The notes beneath the pieces were generated by a model that saw only the letters and a program-made list of their open reading frames with translations, ran no database searches and was not told the origin of the DNA. Source: JBBAEA01 sp041656175 (lineage in GTDB: Bacteria > Myxococcota_A > Bradymonadia > UBA4248). Taken from it: a stretch of 15,837 bases of DNA. The DNA lies in NCBI GenBank assembly GCA_041656175.1, contig JBBAEA010000086.1:1-15837 (forward strand). Direction: 5' to 3'. The position numbers and the translations under genes are program-made. How positions within the stretch are numbered: the first letter of the stretch is position 1; each line of letters begins with the position of its first letter. Shown here piece by piece: positions 8,002-13,925 of this stretch.

Positions 8002-8480
8002 CACTTCTTTACCGCCTTATCCACCACCGCTTCAATATTATCTTTTATCCAAGCGTAAGCCTCTGTACTAGATGTTCCGGGCGGATTTATACACGACACA
8101 TAGTCCGCTAGGGTTTTGCCATTATTTAGTTTTATATACGCAAACGGATTGTCTCCGGCGGGAGCCGAAAAACCTGCTAGATTTTTTAGTTTATGGATAC
8201 GTAGACCTATGATATATTTACCACTTTCCCACGCATGAGCAATTTCGTAGTTAATCCATTTTCGATTGGCCGTGCCACTACCGATTAGGACTACGACGCA
8301 AGATCGACCGTTCATCTGCGCGTTGATCCAGCGTTTTATCGTCACGTCGCCCTGGCGTTGAACCTGCTCCCACTCATTAGAGCTTAGTATAGCCTGACCT
8401 TCGATTCGTCCCATGTTTTTTATCTGCTGAACACGCCAATTATCGTTTGCGTAATGGAAGCTTAAAAATACACGCTTCAT
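8001..8480 (-). CDS. TIR-like (ThsB/MTH538-type) signalling protein
   Basis: A 159-aa single-domain protein of the TIR-like fold (PF08937 type), the family of the Thoeris sensor ThsB. It begins with the first strand RVFLSFHYAND (3-13); the later strand-helix unit VVVLIGSGTANRKWINYEI (62-80) carries E79 at the place of the catalytic Glu of NAD-processing TIRs. Members of this family make NAD-derived second messengers on infection and activate a separate effector. No canonical ThsA (SIR2-SLOG or macro-domain) is encoded here, but the next gene encodes a small membrane protein. ATG at 8480 has a perfect AGGAGG 7 nt upstream and shares a base with the stop of the 59-aa gene. NAD activity is inferred from the family. 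Confidence 0.85.
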   Translation of the reverse strand: MKRVFLSFHYANDNWRVQQIKNMGRIEGQAILSSNEWEQVQRQGDVTIKRWINAQMNGRSCVVVLIGSGTANRKWINYEIAHAWESGKYIIGLRIHKLKNLAGFSAPAGDNPFAYIKLNNGKTLADYVSCINPPGTSSTEAYAWIKDNIEAVVDKAVKK

Positions 8481-8659
8481 TATTTATCCTCCTGTGCCGG
8501 TTCAGGTGTAGGCTTTGGCAGCTGAATGTTGTCCAACGTAAATCCGTTATTGTGCGAAGCTGTACTTGGTTGCGCCCGTGGCAACTCCGGCATTTGTAAA
8601 TTATCTGCGGTTATACCGCGTGTCTCGTGCTGCTCTGGTGCGTTGGTGTTGTCTGGCAT
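8480..8659 (-). CDS. 59-aa Pro/Gln-rich peptide with duplicated GxTxDNxQxP motif
   Basis: A short gene that fills the otherwise empty stretch between the first membrane protein and the TIR-like gene. ATG at 8659 follows the upstream stop by one base and has AGGAG 6 nt before it. Its TAA shares its last base with the TIR ATG (TAATG). Thus it has its own ribosome site and is coupled on both sides. The product is hydrophilic, rich in Pro, Gln, Asn and Thr, and probably disordered. It contains GITADNLQMP (residues 15-24) and GFTLDNIQLP (39-48), two copies of one motif 24 residues apart. I know no family for it. A docking peptide joining neighbouring proteins is a reasonable guess. Confidence 0.75.
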   Translation of the reverse strand: MPDNTNAPEQHETRGITADNLQMPELPRAQPSTASHNNGFTLDNIQLPKPTPEPAQEDK

Positions 8660-8660
8660 T

Positions 8661-9146
8661 TTAAACTCCTTTTATATACAAACCCATTAAAACGATGAAA
8701 AAAATCATTCCGATAACAAAAAGTGTCACGCTCATAAAATTTAGCACCTTACTAAGCTTTGCGAATTTTACTTTATGTAGTCCTTCGTCAAGTGGTGCTG
8801 TGAGTGATTTTTTAAAGTTTGCCGACAGTATGCGATTGCCATCCTTGAGCAATGCTTTTGATACGGGATAGCCAATAATTACCGTAATGACAACCAAGAT
8901 AAAACACGCAAACGTAACGAACGAAAGCCGGCCGTATGGTCCAAACACTGAGTCGCTCAGCACTGCAAGCGCCGCCAAGACGGCGATAGAAAATGTCATC
9001 AACGCCTTGTCGGCTTCAATCGTAATCTGCGCCATAACGTCTTGGTTGCGCAAGTAGCTCGCACGGTAGTCGTTTATGCGCTCATTGACAGACAGATCAA
9101 CGAATCGTCGAGCTAGATCTTTAAGAATATCGATAAACATTCCCAT
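8661..9146 (-). CDS. Three-TM membrane protein partner of the NYN protein
   Basis: A 161-aa protein with an amphipathic N-terminal region (1-46), membrane segments at about 48-64, 75-95 and 134-158, and a basic cytoplasmic stretch (97-130) between the last two. The first membrane segment opens with ADKALMTFS, a pattern I associate with small membrane proteins of unknown role in defence loci; this is recall, not a search. The topology matches that of the second membrane protein of the operon (7546-8001), though the sequences are not clearly alike. ATG at 9146 overlaps the NYN stop by one base (TGATG), with GAGGTGAT just upstream; a TTG one codon earlier is less likely. The effector or anchor role is inferred from position only. 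Confidence 0.72.
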   Translation of the reverse strand: MGMFIDILKDLARRFVDLSVNERINDYRASYLRNQDVMAQITIEADKALMTFSIAVLAALAVLSDSVFGPYGRLSFVTFACFILVVITVIIGYPVSKALLKDGNRILSANFKKSLTAPLDEGLHKVKFAKLSKVLNFMSVTLFVIGMIFFIVLMGLYIKGV

Positions 9147-9814
9147 CAAATATCACCTCGCTTCTTGAGCCCACTCTTGCTTTTTTGTGCCTTTTTTGCT
9201 ATATTTGTAGGTGGATCACCATGTCTTGGCTTGCCTAAGGTTTCGACCGACCGCACATTCCGAGACACTTTCCGGCTCTGCCTAAGGTTTCGACCGACCG
9301 CACGAGCCGGTTTTTTGTTTTTCAGATATTCGAGTTTATCTTGAAGCGGTTCGAGACTAGTAATGTAGCTGCGATACCCACTCAGTAACTTGGAGTAGCG
9401 ACGGTTCGGCGTGATGATGCGGAGCAATTTAGAATTTTCTTCTAGGTATTCCGCTAGGCAGTAAAAGTCGCCGTCACCGCTAACGATGATAGCTTTGTCA
9501 TAGTCGTCGTATAGCTTGGCGGATGCATACAGCACCAACTCTGCGTCGACGTTACCCTTCATAGTCTTTTTACTATCCTCGTAGTAGGCAACGGTAGGCT
9601 TAAAGATGAGCGTATAACCAGCTTGCTGTAAGCTCGTATATAAATCTTGGTTGCCGTCAGTTTTGCCTATAAACAGATAGGCTTCGCTGACGTTGTATTT
9701 GTTTTTGAGGTACAGACGAAATTTTTTGTAGTCTAAACTCCAGCCTAGTGAACGCACACCAAGATGGAGGTTTTGGCTGTCGATAAATGCGTAGTTTGGC
9801 AGGGAGTTTTCCAT
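9146..9814 (-). CDS. NYN-domain (LabA/PIN-like) predicted ribonuclease
   Basis: A 222-aa protein with an NYN domain of the PIN-like superfamily: FIDSQNLH (D12, N15), KGNVDAEL (D90) and VSGDGDFYCL (D114, D116) supply the acidic metal-binding residues of the active site. Such proteins are predicted or shown metal-dependent RNases. From about residue 162 the chain becomes a Lys/Arg-rich tail (to 222), probably disordered and nucleic-acid binding; it is encoded by DNA holding an out-of-frame 25-bp repeat. ATG at 9814 lies one base after the hsdM stop, with a weak GGGA upstream. A TTG at 9829 inside hsdM would add five residues and is less likely. Position inside an RM operon and next to a membrane protein suggests a defence role, such as RNA degradation on failure of restriction. 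Confidence 0.85.
   Translation of the reverse strand: MENSLPNYAFIDSQNLHLGVRSLGWSLDYKKFRLYLKNKYNVSEAYLFIGKTDGNQDLYTSLQQAGYTLIFKPTVAYYEDSKKTMKGNVDAELVLYASAKLYDDYDKAIIVSGDGDFYCLAEYLEENSKLLRIITPNRRYSKLLSGYRSYITSLEPLQDKLEYLKNKKPARAVGRNLRQSRKVSRNVRSVETLGKPRHGDPPTNIAKKAQKSKSGLKKRGDI
9232..9303. repeat. Two exact 25-bp direct repeats, 47 bp apart, in the NYN tail
   Basis: The sequence beginning TGCCTAAGGTTTCGACC occurs at 9232-9256 and again, identical over 25 bases, at 9279-9303. The period of 47 is not a multiple of three, so the copies are read in different frames (RAVGRNLRQ against VRSVETLGK). The identity is therefore at DNA level and not protein level. Confidence 0.95.
9272..9316 (+). repeat. 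7-bp inverted repeat enclosing one 25-bp copy, then a T-run
   Basis: CCGGCTC (9272-9278) and GAGCCGG (9304-9310) bracket the second 25-bp copy exactly. On the plus strand six T follow (9311-9316), so it has the outline of a terminator for antisense transcription, with a small inner hairpin GGT-TTCG-ACC in the loop. No plus-strand gene is seen that would need it. Confidence 0.6.
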
Positions 9815-9815
9815 G

Positions 9816-11327
9816 CTATTTGATCCCAAGCTCTTTCAGGTAGTGCTTCATCTGTTCCTCGAGTTTCTCTAGCTGCGGGTTGAGTTCGTCGATGGCTTTA
9901 ATGGTGGCGGCAATATCGACCTCTTCCTCCTCTTCGAATGTGTCGACGTAGCGGGTGATGTTGAGGTTGTAGTCGTTTTCTTTCACCTCATCTGGGGCAG
10001 CAACGTGGGCGAACTTTTCAACATCTTGGCGAGTCATGAAGGTATCGAAGATCTTGTCAGCGTGCTCTGGCTCGAGTGAGTTCTGCGCCTTGCCTTGTTT
10101 GAACTGCTTGGATGCCTCTAAGAAAAGTATGTCTTTATCATTTTCGCGCTCGCCACCCTTTTCGCGTGCTCGGTCAATAACGAGGATAGCCACTGGGATG
10201 CCGGTTGTTTGGAACAGGCCTGGCGCAAGACCAATGACAGCATCGATCAAATTTTCTTCGATCAATTGCTTACGGATTTTGCCCTCAGACCCACCGCGAA
10301 ACAATACTCCGTGCGGTACGATAACCGCCATGCGACCGGTGCGCGGTTTAAGCGTTTCGACCATATGACTAATAAATGCGTAGTCACCCTTATCCTTCGG
10401 CGGAACGCCGCGCCAAAAACGCCTGTACGGATCGCTCTCGGCGTTTTCAGCACCCCATTTCGCCAGACTAAATGGAGGATTTGCCACAAGCGTATCGAAC
10501 TTCATCAAGCCATCGTTTTCAACGAGTAGCGGATTGTTGAGCGTATCACCCCATTCAATATGCGCGCTGTCCATACCATGTAGGAACATGTTCATACGTG
10601 CTAATTGGTAGGTAGAGCCGGTCGCTTCTTGGCCGTAGAGTGCGAAGTTAGTGCTGCCTTGCTTTCTTACCTCTTCACCAGCAAGCAGAAGCAGACCACC
10701 TGATCCCACAGCGGGGTCGGCAATACGGTCACCCGGACGAGGACGAGCGAGTCGTGCGACAAGTGCTGCTACGGATGTAACCGTAAAGAACTCTCCCGCC
10801 TTTTTACCTGCCTGCGAACCGAACTTACCAATAAGGAACATGTATGCGTTGCCGATAATATCTTCGTTGACTTCGCTCAGATCAATTTTCTTAAAATCAT
10901 CGAGTAAGTGGCGAATCATCTTGTTACGCTGCTGCGGCTTACCAAGAATGTTTTCGTTATTAAAATCGATCCCGCTGAATACACCCGCAAGCTTAGCAGC
11001 ATTATGCTCTTCAATAGATTTAAGTGCGATGTTGATCACTTCACCGATGTTGTCATCTTCGATGCGCTTGTATACCTCGTCAAACGAGCTGCCGGGTGGC
11101 AGATAGAAACGCGAGGTCTTCATCTTGGCATCGATACGCGCCTCGTCGTCACCAAAGCGCTCTTTTAACTTTTCATGTTCAACTTTTGCCTTGTCACCGA
11201 GGTATTTAAAGAACAGTAGTGCGAGCGCATAATCTTTGTAGATACTTGCGTCGACACTCGCCCGTGAAGAGTTGGCTGCATCCCAGAGCAAGTCATTCAA
11301 TTCGGATTGGGTATACTTTTTTGTCAT
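9816..11327 (-). CDS. hsdM: Type I modification methylase, M subunit (HsdM)
   Basis: A 503-aa N6-adenine DNA methyltransferase, full length for the family. An HsdM helical N-terminal domain (about 1-150) precedes the methylase domain: GEFFTVTSVAALVARL (178-193), SAM-binding motif I DPAVGSGG (204-211) and catalytic motif IV NPPF (283-286). The C-terminal helices (about 470-503) are acidic and would pack with HsdS. Two copies with one HsdS form the modification enzyme, and with HsdR the restriction enzyme. ATG at 11327 overlaps the stop of the short hsdS by four bases (ATGA) and has AGGAGG 7 nt upstream. All catalytic residues are intact. It is the second gene of the operon, with the half-size hsdS before it rather than after it. 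Confidence 0.97.
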   Translation of the reverse strand: MTKKYTQSELNDLLWDAANSSRASVDASIYKDYALALLFFKYLGDKAKVEHEKLKERFGDDEARIDAKMKTSRFYLPPGSSFDEVYKRIEDDNIGEVINIALKSIEEHNAAKLAGVFSGIDFNNENILGKPQQRNKMIRHLLDDFKKIDLSEVNEDIIGNAYMFLIGKFGSQAGKKAGEFFTVTSVAALVARLARPRPGDRIADPAVGSGGLLLLAGEEVRKQGSTNFALYGQEATGSTYQLARMNMFLHGMDSAHIEWGDTLNNPLLVENDGLMKFDTLVANPPFSLAKWGAENAESDPYRRFWRGVPPKDKGDYAFISHMVETLKPRTGRMAVIVPHGVLFRGGSEGKIRKQLIEENLIDAVIGLAPGLFQTTGIPVAILVIDRAREKGGERENDKDILFLEASKQFKQGKAQNSLEPEHADKIFDTFMTRQDVEKFAHVAAPDEVKENDYNLNITRYVDTFEEEEEVDIAATIKAIDELNPQLEKLEEQMKHYLKELGIK

Positions 11328-11890
11328 TTAGCTGCCTCCTTAAGGGTTTTAGTGATAATCGCTTCGCGTATGTGGTCAAGGTATATTTCTTTTTTGGTAA
11401 TGGCTGATCGGTATTCATCGAGAGCCTGCACCGCTCTAGCGAGAGCTCGCTCTTGACCGGGTGGAATTTCTGGTATGACAATTTGCGCCAAGTTATCTTT
11501 AGTAATCGACTTAAGCGCTGCCCCGGAAGAGAGCTCGAACACAGCCTTCATGCCGACACTTGAGTTAAAAAACATTGTTATAAATTCTGAATTAATGGAG
11601 TTACTCTTTGGCGTCAGCACAAAGAGTGAGGAAGATGCAACCGCTTTTAACTCCTTGTCCTGAAATAAAACCGCTTTTGAGAAGCCACGTGCCGAAACGA
11701 GAATTTCACCAGGTCGTAGCAAGTGCCTACTCTCTCCTGTGAATAATATTCGGGGGCGAGCAGCGAACCCAAAGTCGATACCGAGGTCTTTCGCCTGTAT
11801 TACTTCAGTATCGCCAGCGGCAAATGAATCAATCGCACTTCGAAATGTATAGCCCGATCGTATCTCAACTAAGTCGCCAAGTTTTCTCAT
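11324..11890 (-). CDS. hsdS: Half-size specificity subunit (single-TRD HsdS)
   Basis: A 188-aa HsdS-family protein with only one target recognition domain (about 1-145, from KLGDLVEIRSGYTF to DNLAQIVIPEIPP) and one conserved helix (about 148-188, GQERALARAVQALDEY onwards), where the usual subunit has two of each. There is no stop or frameshift within it and it ends neatly with an overlap into hsdM, so it looks like a functional gene and not a fragment. Half-size S subunits are known to dimerise and give a symmetric bipartite site; such a dimer, or competition with the full-length HsdS of this operon, would give a second specificity. It is the first gene of the operon: the ATG at 11890 has no Shine-Dalgarno and lies 6 nt after a -10 box, so it is probably leaderless. 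Confidence 0.88.
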   Translation of the reverse strand: MRKLGDLVEIRSGYTFRSAIDSFAAGDTEVIQAKDLGIDFGFAARPRILFTGESRHLLRPGEILVSARGFSKAVLFQDKELKAVASSSLFVLTPKSNSINSEFITMFFNSSVGMKAVFELSSGAALKSITKDNLAQIVIPEIPPGQERALARAVQALDEYRSAITKKEIYLDHIREAIITKTLKEAAK

Positions 11891-11896
11891 GTCATC

Positions 11897-11925
11897 ATAT
11901 TAACTAACATATTTGTAAAAGTCAA
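11897..11925 (-). promoter_or_regulatory. Promoter of the RM/accessory operon, leaderless
   Basis: TTGACT (11925-11920), a 17-bp spacer and TAATAT (11902-11897) form a good sigma-70 type promoter. The -10 box ends 6 nt before the hsdS ATG at 11890, which puts the expected transcription start on the A of the start codon. No Shine-Dalgarno is present. It is the only clear promoter for the ten genes that follow. Confidence 0.72.
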
Positions 11926-11948
11926 TACACACATAGTTCTACTGCAGG

Positions 11949-12584
11949 TTAAATAGTGCTAACGTAATTTAAAGCGGAAACGATTATATGATCAATAACA
12001 TCGATACCTAGTATGTCGCCTGCATCATTCAAGCGCTTAGTTACACCTTTGTCCGCTTCGCTAACTGTCAAACTTCCACTTGGATGATTATGCGCCACGA
12101 TTATGCTCGCTGCGCGGTCTTCGATGGCGAGCGCGAATACTTCGCGCGGGTGGACGAGGCTGGCAGTAAGCGTACCGATAGTCACGACGTGCTTATTAAT
12201 AAGCCGGTTGGCGCCGTCGAGTGTCAGACATACAAAGTATTCCTGCTTCTTGTCACGAATGTCGGCCAACTGCTCGACCGCTTTTTCCGGTGAATCGATG
12301 ACTGGTCGATCCGGTTCAAGCACATAGCGCTTGGCAAGCTCGAAGCTGGCCAGCAGTTCGGTCATCTTAGCCGGGCCAATTCCCTTTACAGACCTCAGAC
12401 TATCCATAGTAAGGACGCGGTCTCGTTTGAGCACCCTGGCAATGTCGCGCGCTATCTTCGTGACGTCCGCTTGCGCATTGCCACTGCCAATCAGGGCCTG
12501 CAGAAGTTCAATGTCGGAGAGTTTTTCTGGGCCGTACTCGACAAGCTTCTCGCGGGGACGGTCTTGCTTGCGCTTGTCGGCCAT
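11949..12584 (-). CDS. radC: RadC family JAB/MPN+ protein
   Basis: A 211-aa RadC (UPF0758/DUF2466) protein. A basic N-terminus with DRPREKL (8-14) and LSDIELLQALIGSG (22-35) is followed by a helix-hairpin-helix (about 60-80, VKGIGPAK) and the JAB/MPN+ metal-binding domain with HNHPSGSLTVSEAD (H165, H167, S175, D178). The role of RadC is unsettled: early links to DNA repair have not held up and it is often found on mobile elements and in defence islands. The ATG at 12584 has TAAGG about 9 nt upstream. The ATG at 12590 would instead lie 6 nt after TACACT and be leaderless; it adds two residues. The gene ends 23 bp before the RM promoter with no terminator between, so readthrough into the RM operon is possible. 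Confidence 0.93.
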   Translation of the reverse strand: MADKRKQDRPREKLVEYGPEKLSDIELLQALIGSGNAQADVTKIARDIARVLKRDRVLTMDSLRSVKGIGPAKMTELLASFELAKRYVLEPDRPVIDSPEKAVEQLADIRDKKQEYFVCLTLDGANRLINKHVVTIGTLTASLVHPREVFALAIEDRAASIIVAHNHPSGSLTVSEADKGVTKRLNDAGDILGIDVIDHIIVSALNYVSTI

Positions 12585-12596
12585 TTTCATGACCTT

Positions 12597-12602
12597 AGTG
12601 TA
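12597..12602 (-). promoter_or_regulatory. Possible -10 box for radC
   Basis: TACACT ends 6 nt before the ATG at 12590, the same distance as at the other leaderless starts in the window. No clear -35. Weaker than the others because a Shine-Dalgarno-led start at 12584 is also available. Confidence 0.35.
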
Positions 12603-12652
12603 CACCCATTCAAATGATGTAAATAGCACCTACTAATTTCATAATCAGCCGT

Positions 12653-12664
12653 TTTTGCTACAAT
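12653..12664 (+). promoter_or_regulatory. Extended -10 promoter of the HExxH protein gene, leaderless
   Basis: TGC precedes TACAAT (12659-12664), an extended -10 element, which ends 6 nt before the ATG at 12671. No Shine-Dalgarno is seen in that gap. A weak TTTCAT lies 16 bp upstream as a possible -35. The promoter diverges from that of radC within about 80 bp. Confidence 0.65.
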
Positions 12665-12670
12665 CGCCAC

Positions 12671-13333
12671 ATGAGCGCGCTCACCGTTCTGATTGATAAC
12701 GCGAACAAAGTATTCACAGAAGATGAAATACGCATTTTTCATGAAGCAGCGCGTGAGGCGGAGGCATTCATCACCAAGCATTTTACTCTCGATTATCCGG
12801 TCGACGTGGTATTAACACCGCCGTCGAGTTTGATGAAAACCATTCCAGAAGACGGCATAACCGGCAGGACATATCATTCACGGCACGTTGTGGTAGCCAT
12901 TGATACGAAGCACGCGCCAATCAATCAGGACTTTATTTTTGAAACCATGTGTCACGAAATGTCGCATTCACTACGCTGGGAAAAGCTCCCTGAGCATGCG
13001 AATACCCTATTTGACGGGATGATTATGGAAGGACTAGCCGTCGCGCTAGAAGAAAAAGCCCTTACCGACACAGGCCGAGTACACATACAGTTCTTTTTAA
13101 ACGAAATGCAGTCTACCGACCAAGCCATGATTGATGCGATAACGGCGCAGCTTAAGCCCGACTTTGATTCGCAGACATACGACTACGATACGGTCTTTTA
13201 TTCGGGTAACGATACCCTACCGCGTTGGGCTGGTTACCGACTAGGGTACTACTTTGTGAAAAAGCACCTAGAAACAACCGGCACAACGATTAACAAGGCA
13301 ACTTTAGCAAATTATAAATCCTTTGCGTCGTAG
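12671..13333 (+). CDS. Predicted zinc metallopeptidase with HExxH motif (DUF2268-like)
   Basis: A 220-aa soluble protein with CHEMSHSLRW (H95, E96, H99) and, 21 residues after H99, EGLAVALEE with E120 as the third ligand, the gluzincin pattern. This layout and the length fit the DUF2268 group of predicted Zn-dependent proteases; substrate unknown. No signal peptide or membrane segment, so it should be cytoplasmic. It is the only complete plus-strand gene between radC and the kinase, transcribed divergently from radC, and ends 4 bp before the end of the convergent Nudix gene. ATG at 12671 fits a leaderless start. It shows no obvious link to restriction. Confidence 0.75.
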   Translation: MSALTVLIDNANKVFTEDEIRIFHEAAREAEAFITKHFTLDYPVDVVLTPPSSLMKTIPEDGITGRTYHSRHVVVAIDTKHAPINQDFIFETMCHEMSHSLRWEKLPEHANTLFDGMIMEGLAVALEEKALTDTGRVHIQFFLNEMQSTDQAMIDAITAQLKPDFDSQTYDYDTVFYSGNDTLPRWAGYRLGYYFVKKHLETTGTTINKATLANYKSFAS

Positions 13334-13337
13334 CGTA

Positions 13338-13772
13338 TTACAAATAATTAGTAATGTGCACTCGGTCTGACAACGGCTGAGTGAAGTCGATTGATTGAAG
13401 ATTCTTTGGCAAAACGTTTTCTACGCCCGGGTCGATGAATCCGTGTTCGGCAATTTCGATTACTCCGTGCGAGGTCGATTCAAGATCGATTTGCTCGTAA
13501 TCGTCGGTATTGGTTATTTCAAAAAAGAATTCCAAGTACTCGCGTTTGTCGTCAGCGTATTGCTGCACAAATAATAGTCGTCCTATTTGAGGTGTCACGC
13601 CAGTTTCTTCAACCATTTCACGTACCAAACCATCGTGCAAAGACTCTCCATTATCCAACCCGCCTCCGGGCGTGCACCAATAATCCCGCACTCCACCGTC
13701 GCGCTTATTTAACCGCTGGGCAAACAACTTGCCATTTTTGATAATGACTCCCCGAACCGTGACTCGTCGCAT
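13338..13772 (-). CDS. Nudix hydrolase
   Basis: A 144-aa protein with a perfect Nudix box between residues 37 and 59: GGLDNGE followed by REMVEETGV (G37, E43, R51, E52, E55, E56, G58). The family hydrolyses nucleoside diphosphates linked to another moiety, for example oxidised nucleotides, ADP-ribose or NAD derivatives; the box alone does not show which. Given TIR-like signalling genes nearby a role in clearing nucleotide signals is conceivable but unsupported, since it is not in their operon. ATG at 13772 has GGAG 5 nt upstream. A leader of about 90 nt with two inverted repeats precedes it. The gene is convergent with the metallopeptidase gene. Confidence 0.92.
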   Translation of the reverse strand: MRRVTVRGVIIKNGKLFAQRLNKRDGGVRDYWCTPGGGLDNGESLHDGLVREMVEETGVTPQIGRLLFVQQYADDKREYLEFFFEITNTDDYEQIDLESTSHGVIEIAEHGFIDPGVENVLPKNLQSIDFTQPLSDRVHITNYL

Positions 13773-13815
13773 AGATACTCCACTTATTTACTGGTTTTTA
13801 TAAGAAGCGCGATTG

Positions 13816-13832
13816 GTTCGGTTCGTCCGAAC
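13816..13832. repeat. Inverted repeat GTTCGG-5-CCGAAC in the Nudix leader
   Basis: A perfect 6-bp inverted repeat with a 5-nt loop, in the leader between the probable Nudix promoter and its start. It could be a protein-binding site or an mRNA hairpin. Confidence 0.5.
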
Positions 13833-13846
13833 ATGCCCGCGTAGAG

Positions 13847-13860
13847 GATTCCGAGGAATC
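13847..13860. repeat. Palindrome GATTCC-GA-GGAATC just after the Nudix promoter
   Basis: A perfect 6-bp dyad with a 2-bp centre, starting about 5 bp after the expected transcription start of the Nudix gene. An operator there would block transcription. No regulator is encoded next to it. Confidence 0.5.
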
Positions 13861-13871
13861 ATAGTGAATGT

Positions 13872-13880
13872 AGTATAGCA
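13872..13880 (-). promoter_or_regulatory. Extended -10 promoter for the Nudix gene
   Basis: TGC directly before TATACT (13877-13872) makes an extended -10 box. Transcription would begin near 13865, giving a leader of about 93 nt to the ATG at 13772. No good -35 is seen. Confidence 0.5.
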
Positions 13881-13925
13881 AAGTGGCCGCTGCAATCGAA
13901 ACGAGTCGATCGGCTGATTAGTTCA

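Noticed and set aside
7546..8480. Canonical Thoeris system
   Set aside because: No ThsA with SIR2-SLOG or macro domain is encoded in the window; only the TIR-like component matches.
9815..9829. TTG start for the NYN gene within hsdM
   Set aside because: The ATG one base after the hsdM stop is the simpler start and follows the coupling pattern of the rest of the operon.
11324..11890. hsdS fragment or pseudogene
   Set aside because: The frame is intact, includes a full TRD and conserved helix, has a promoter and overlaps hsdM by ATGA, so it reads as a functional half-size gene.
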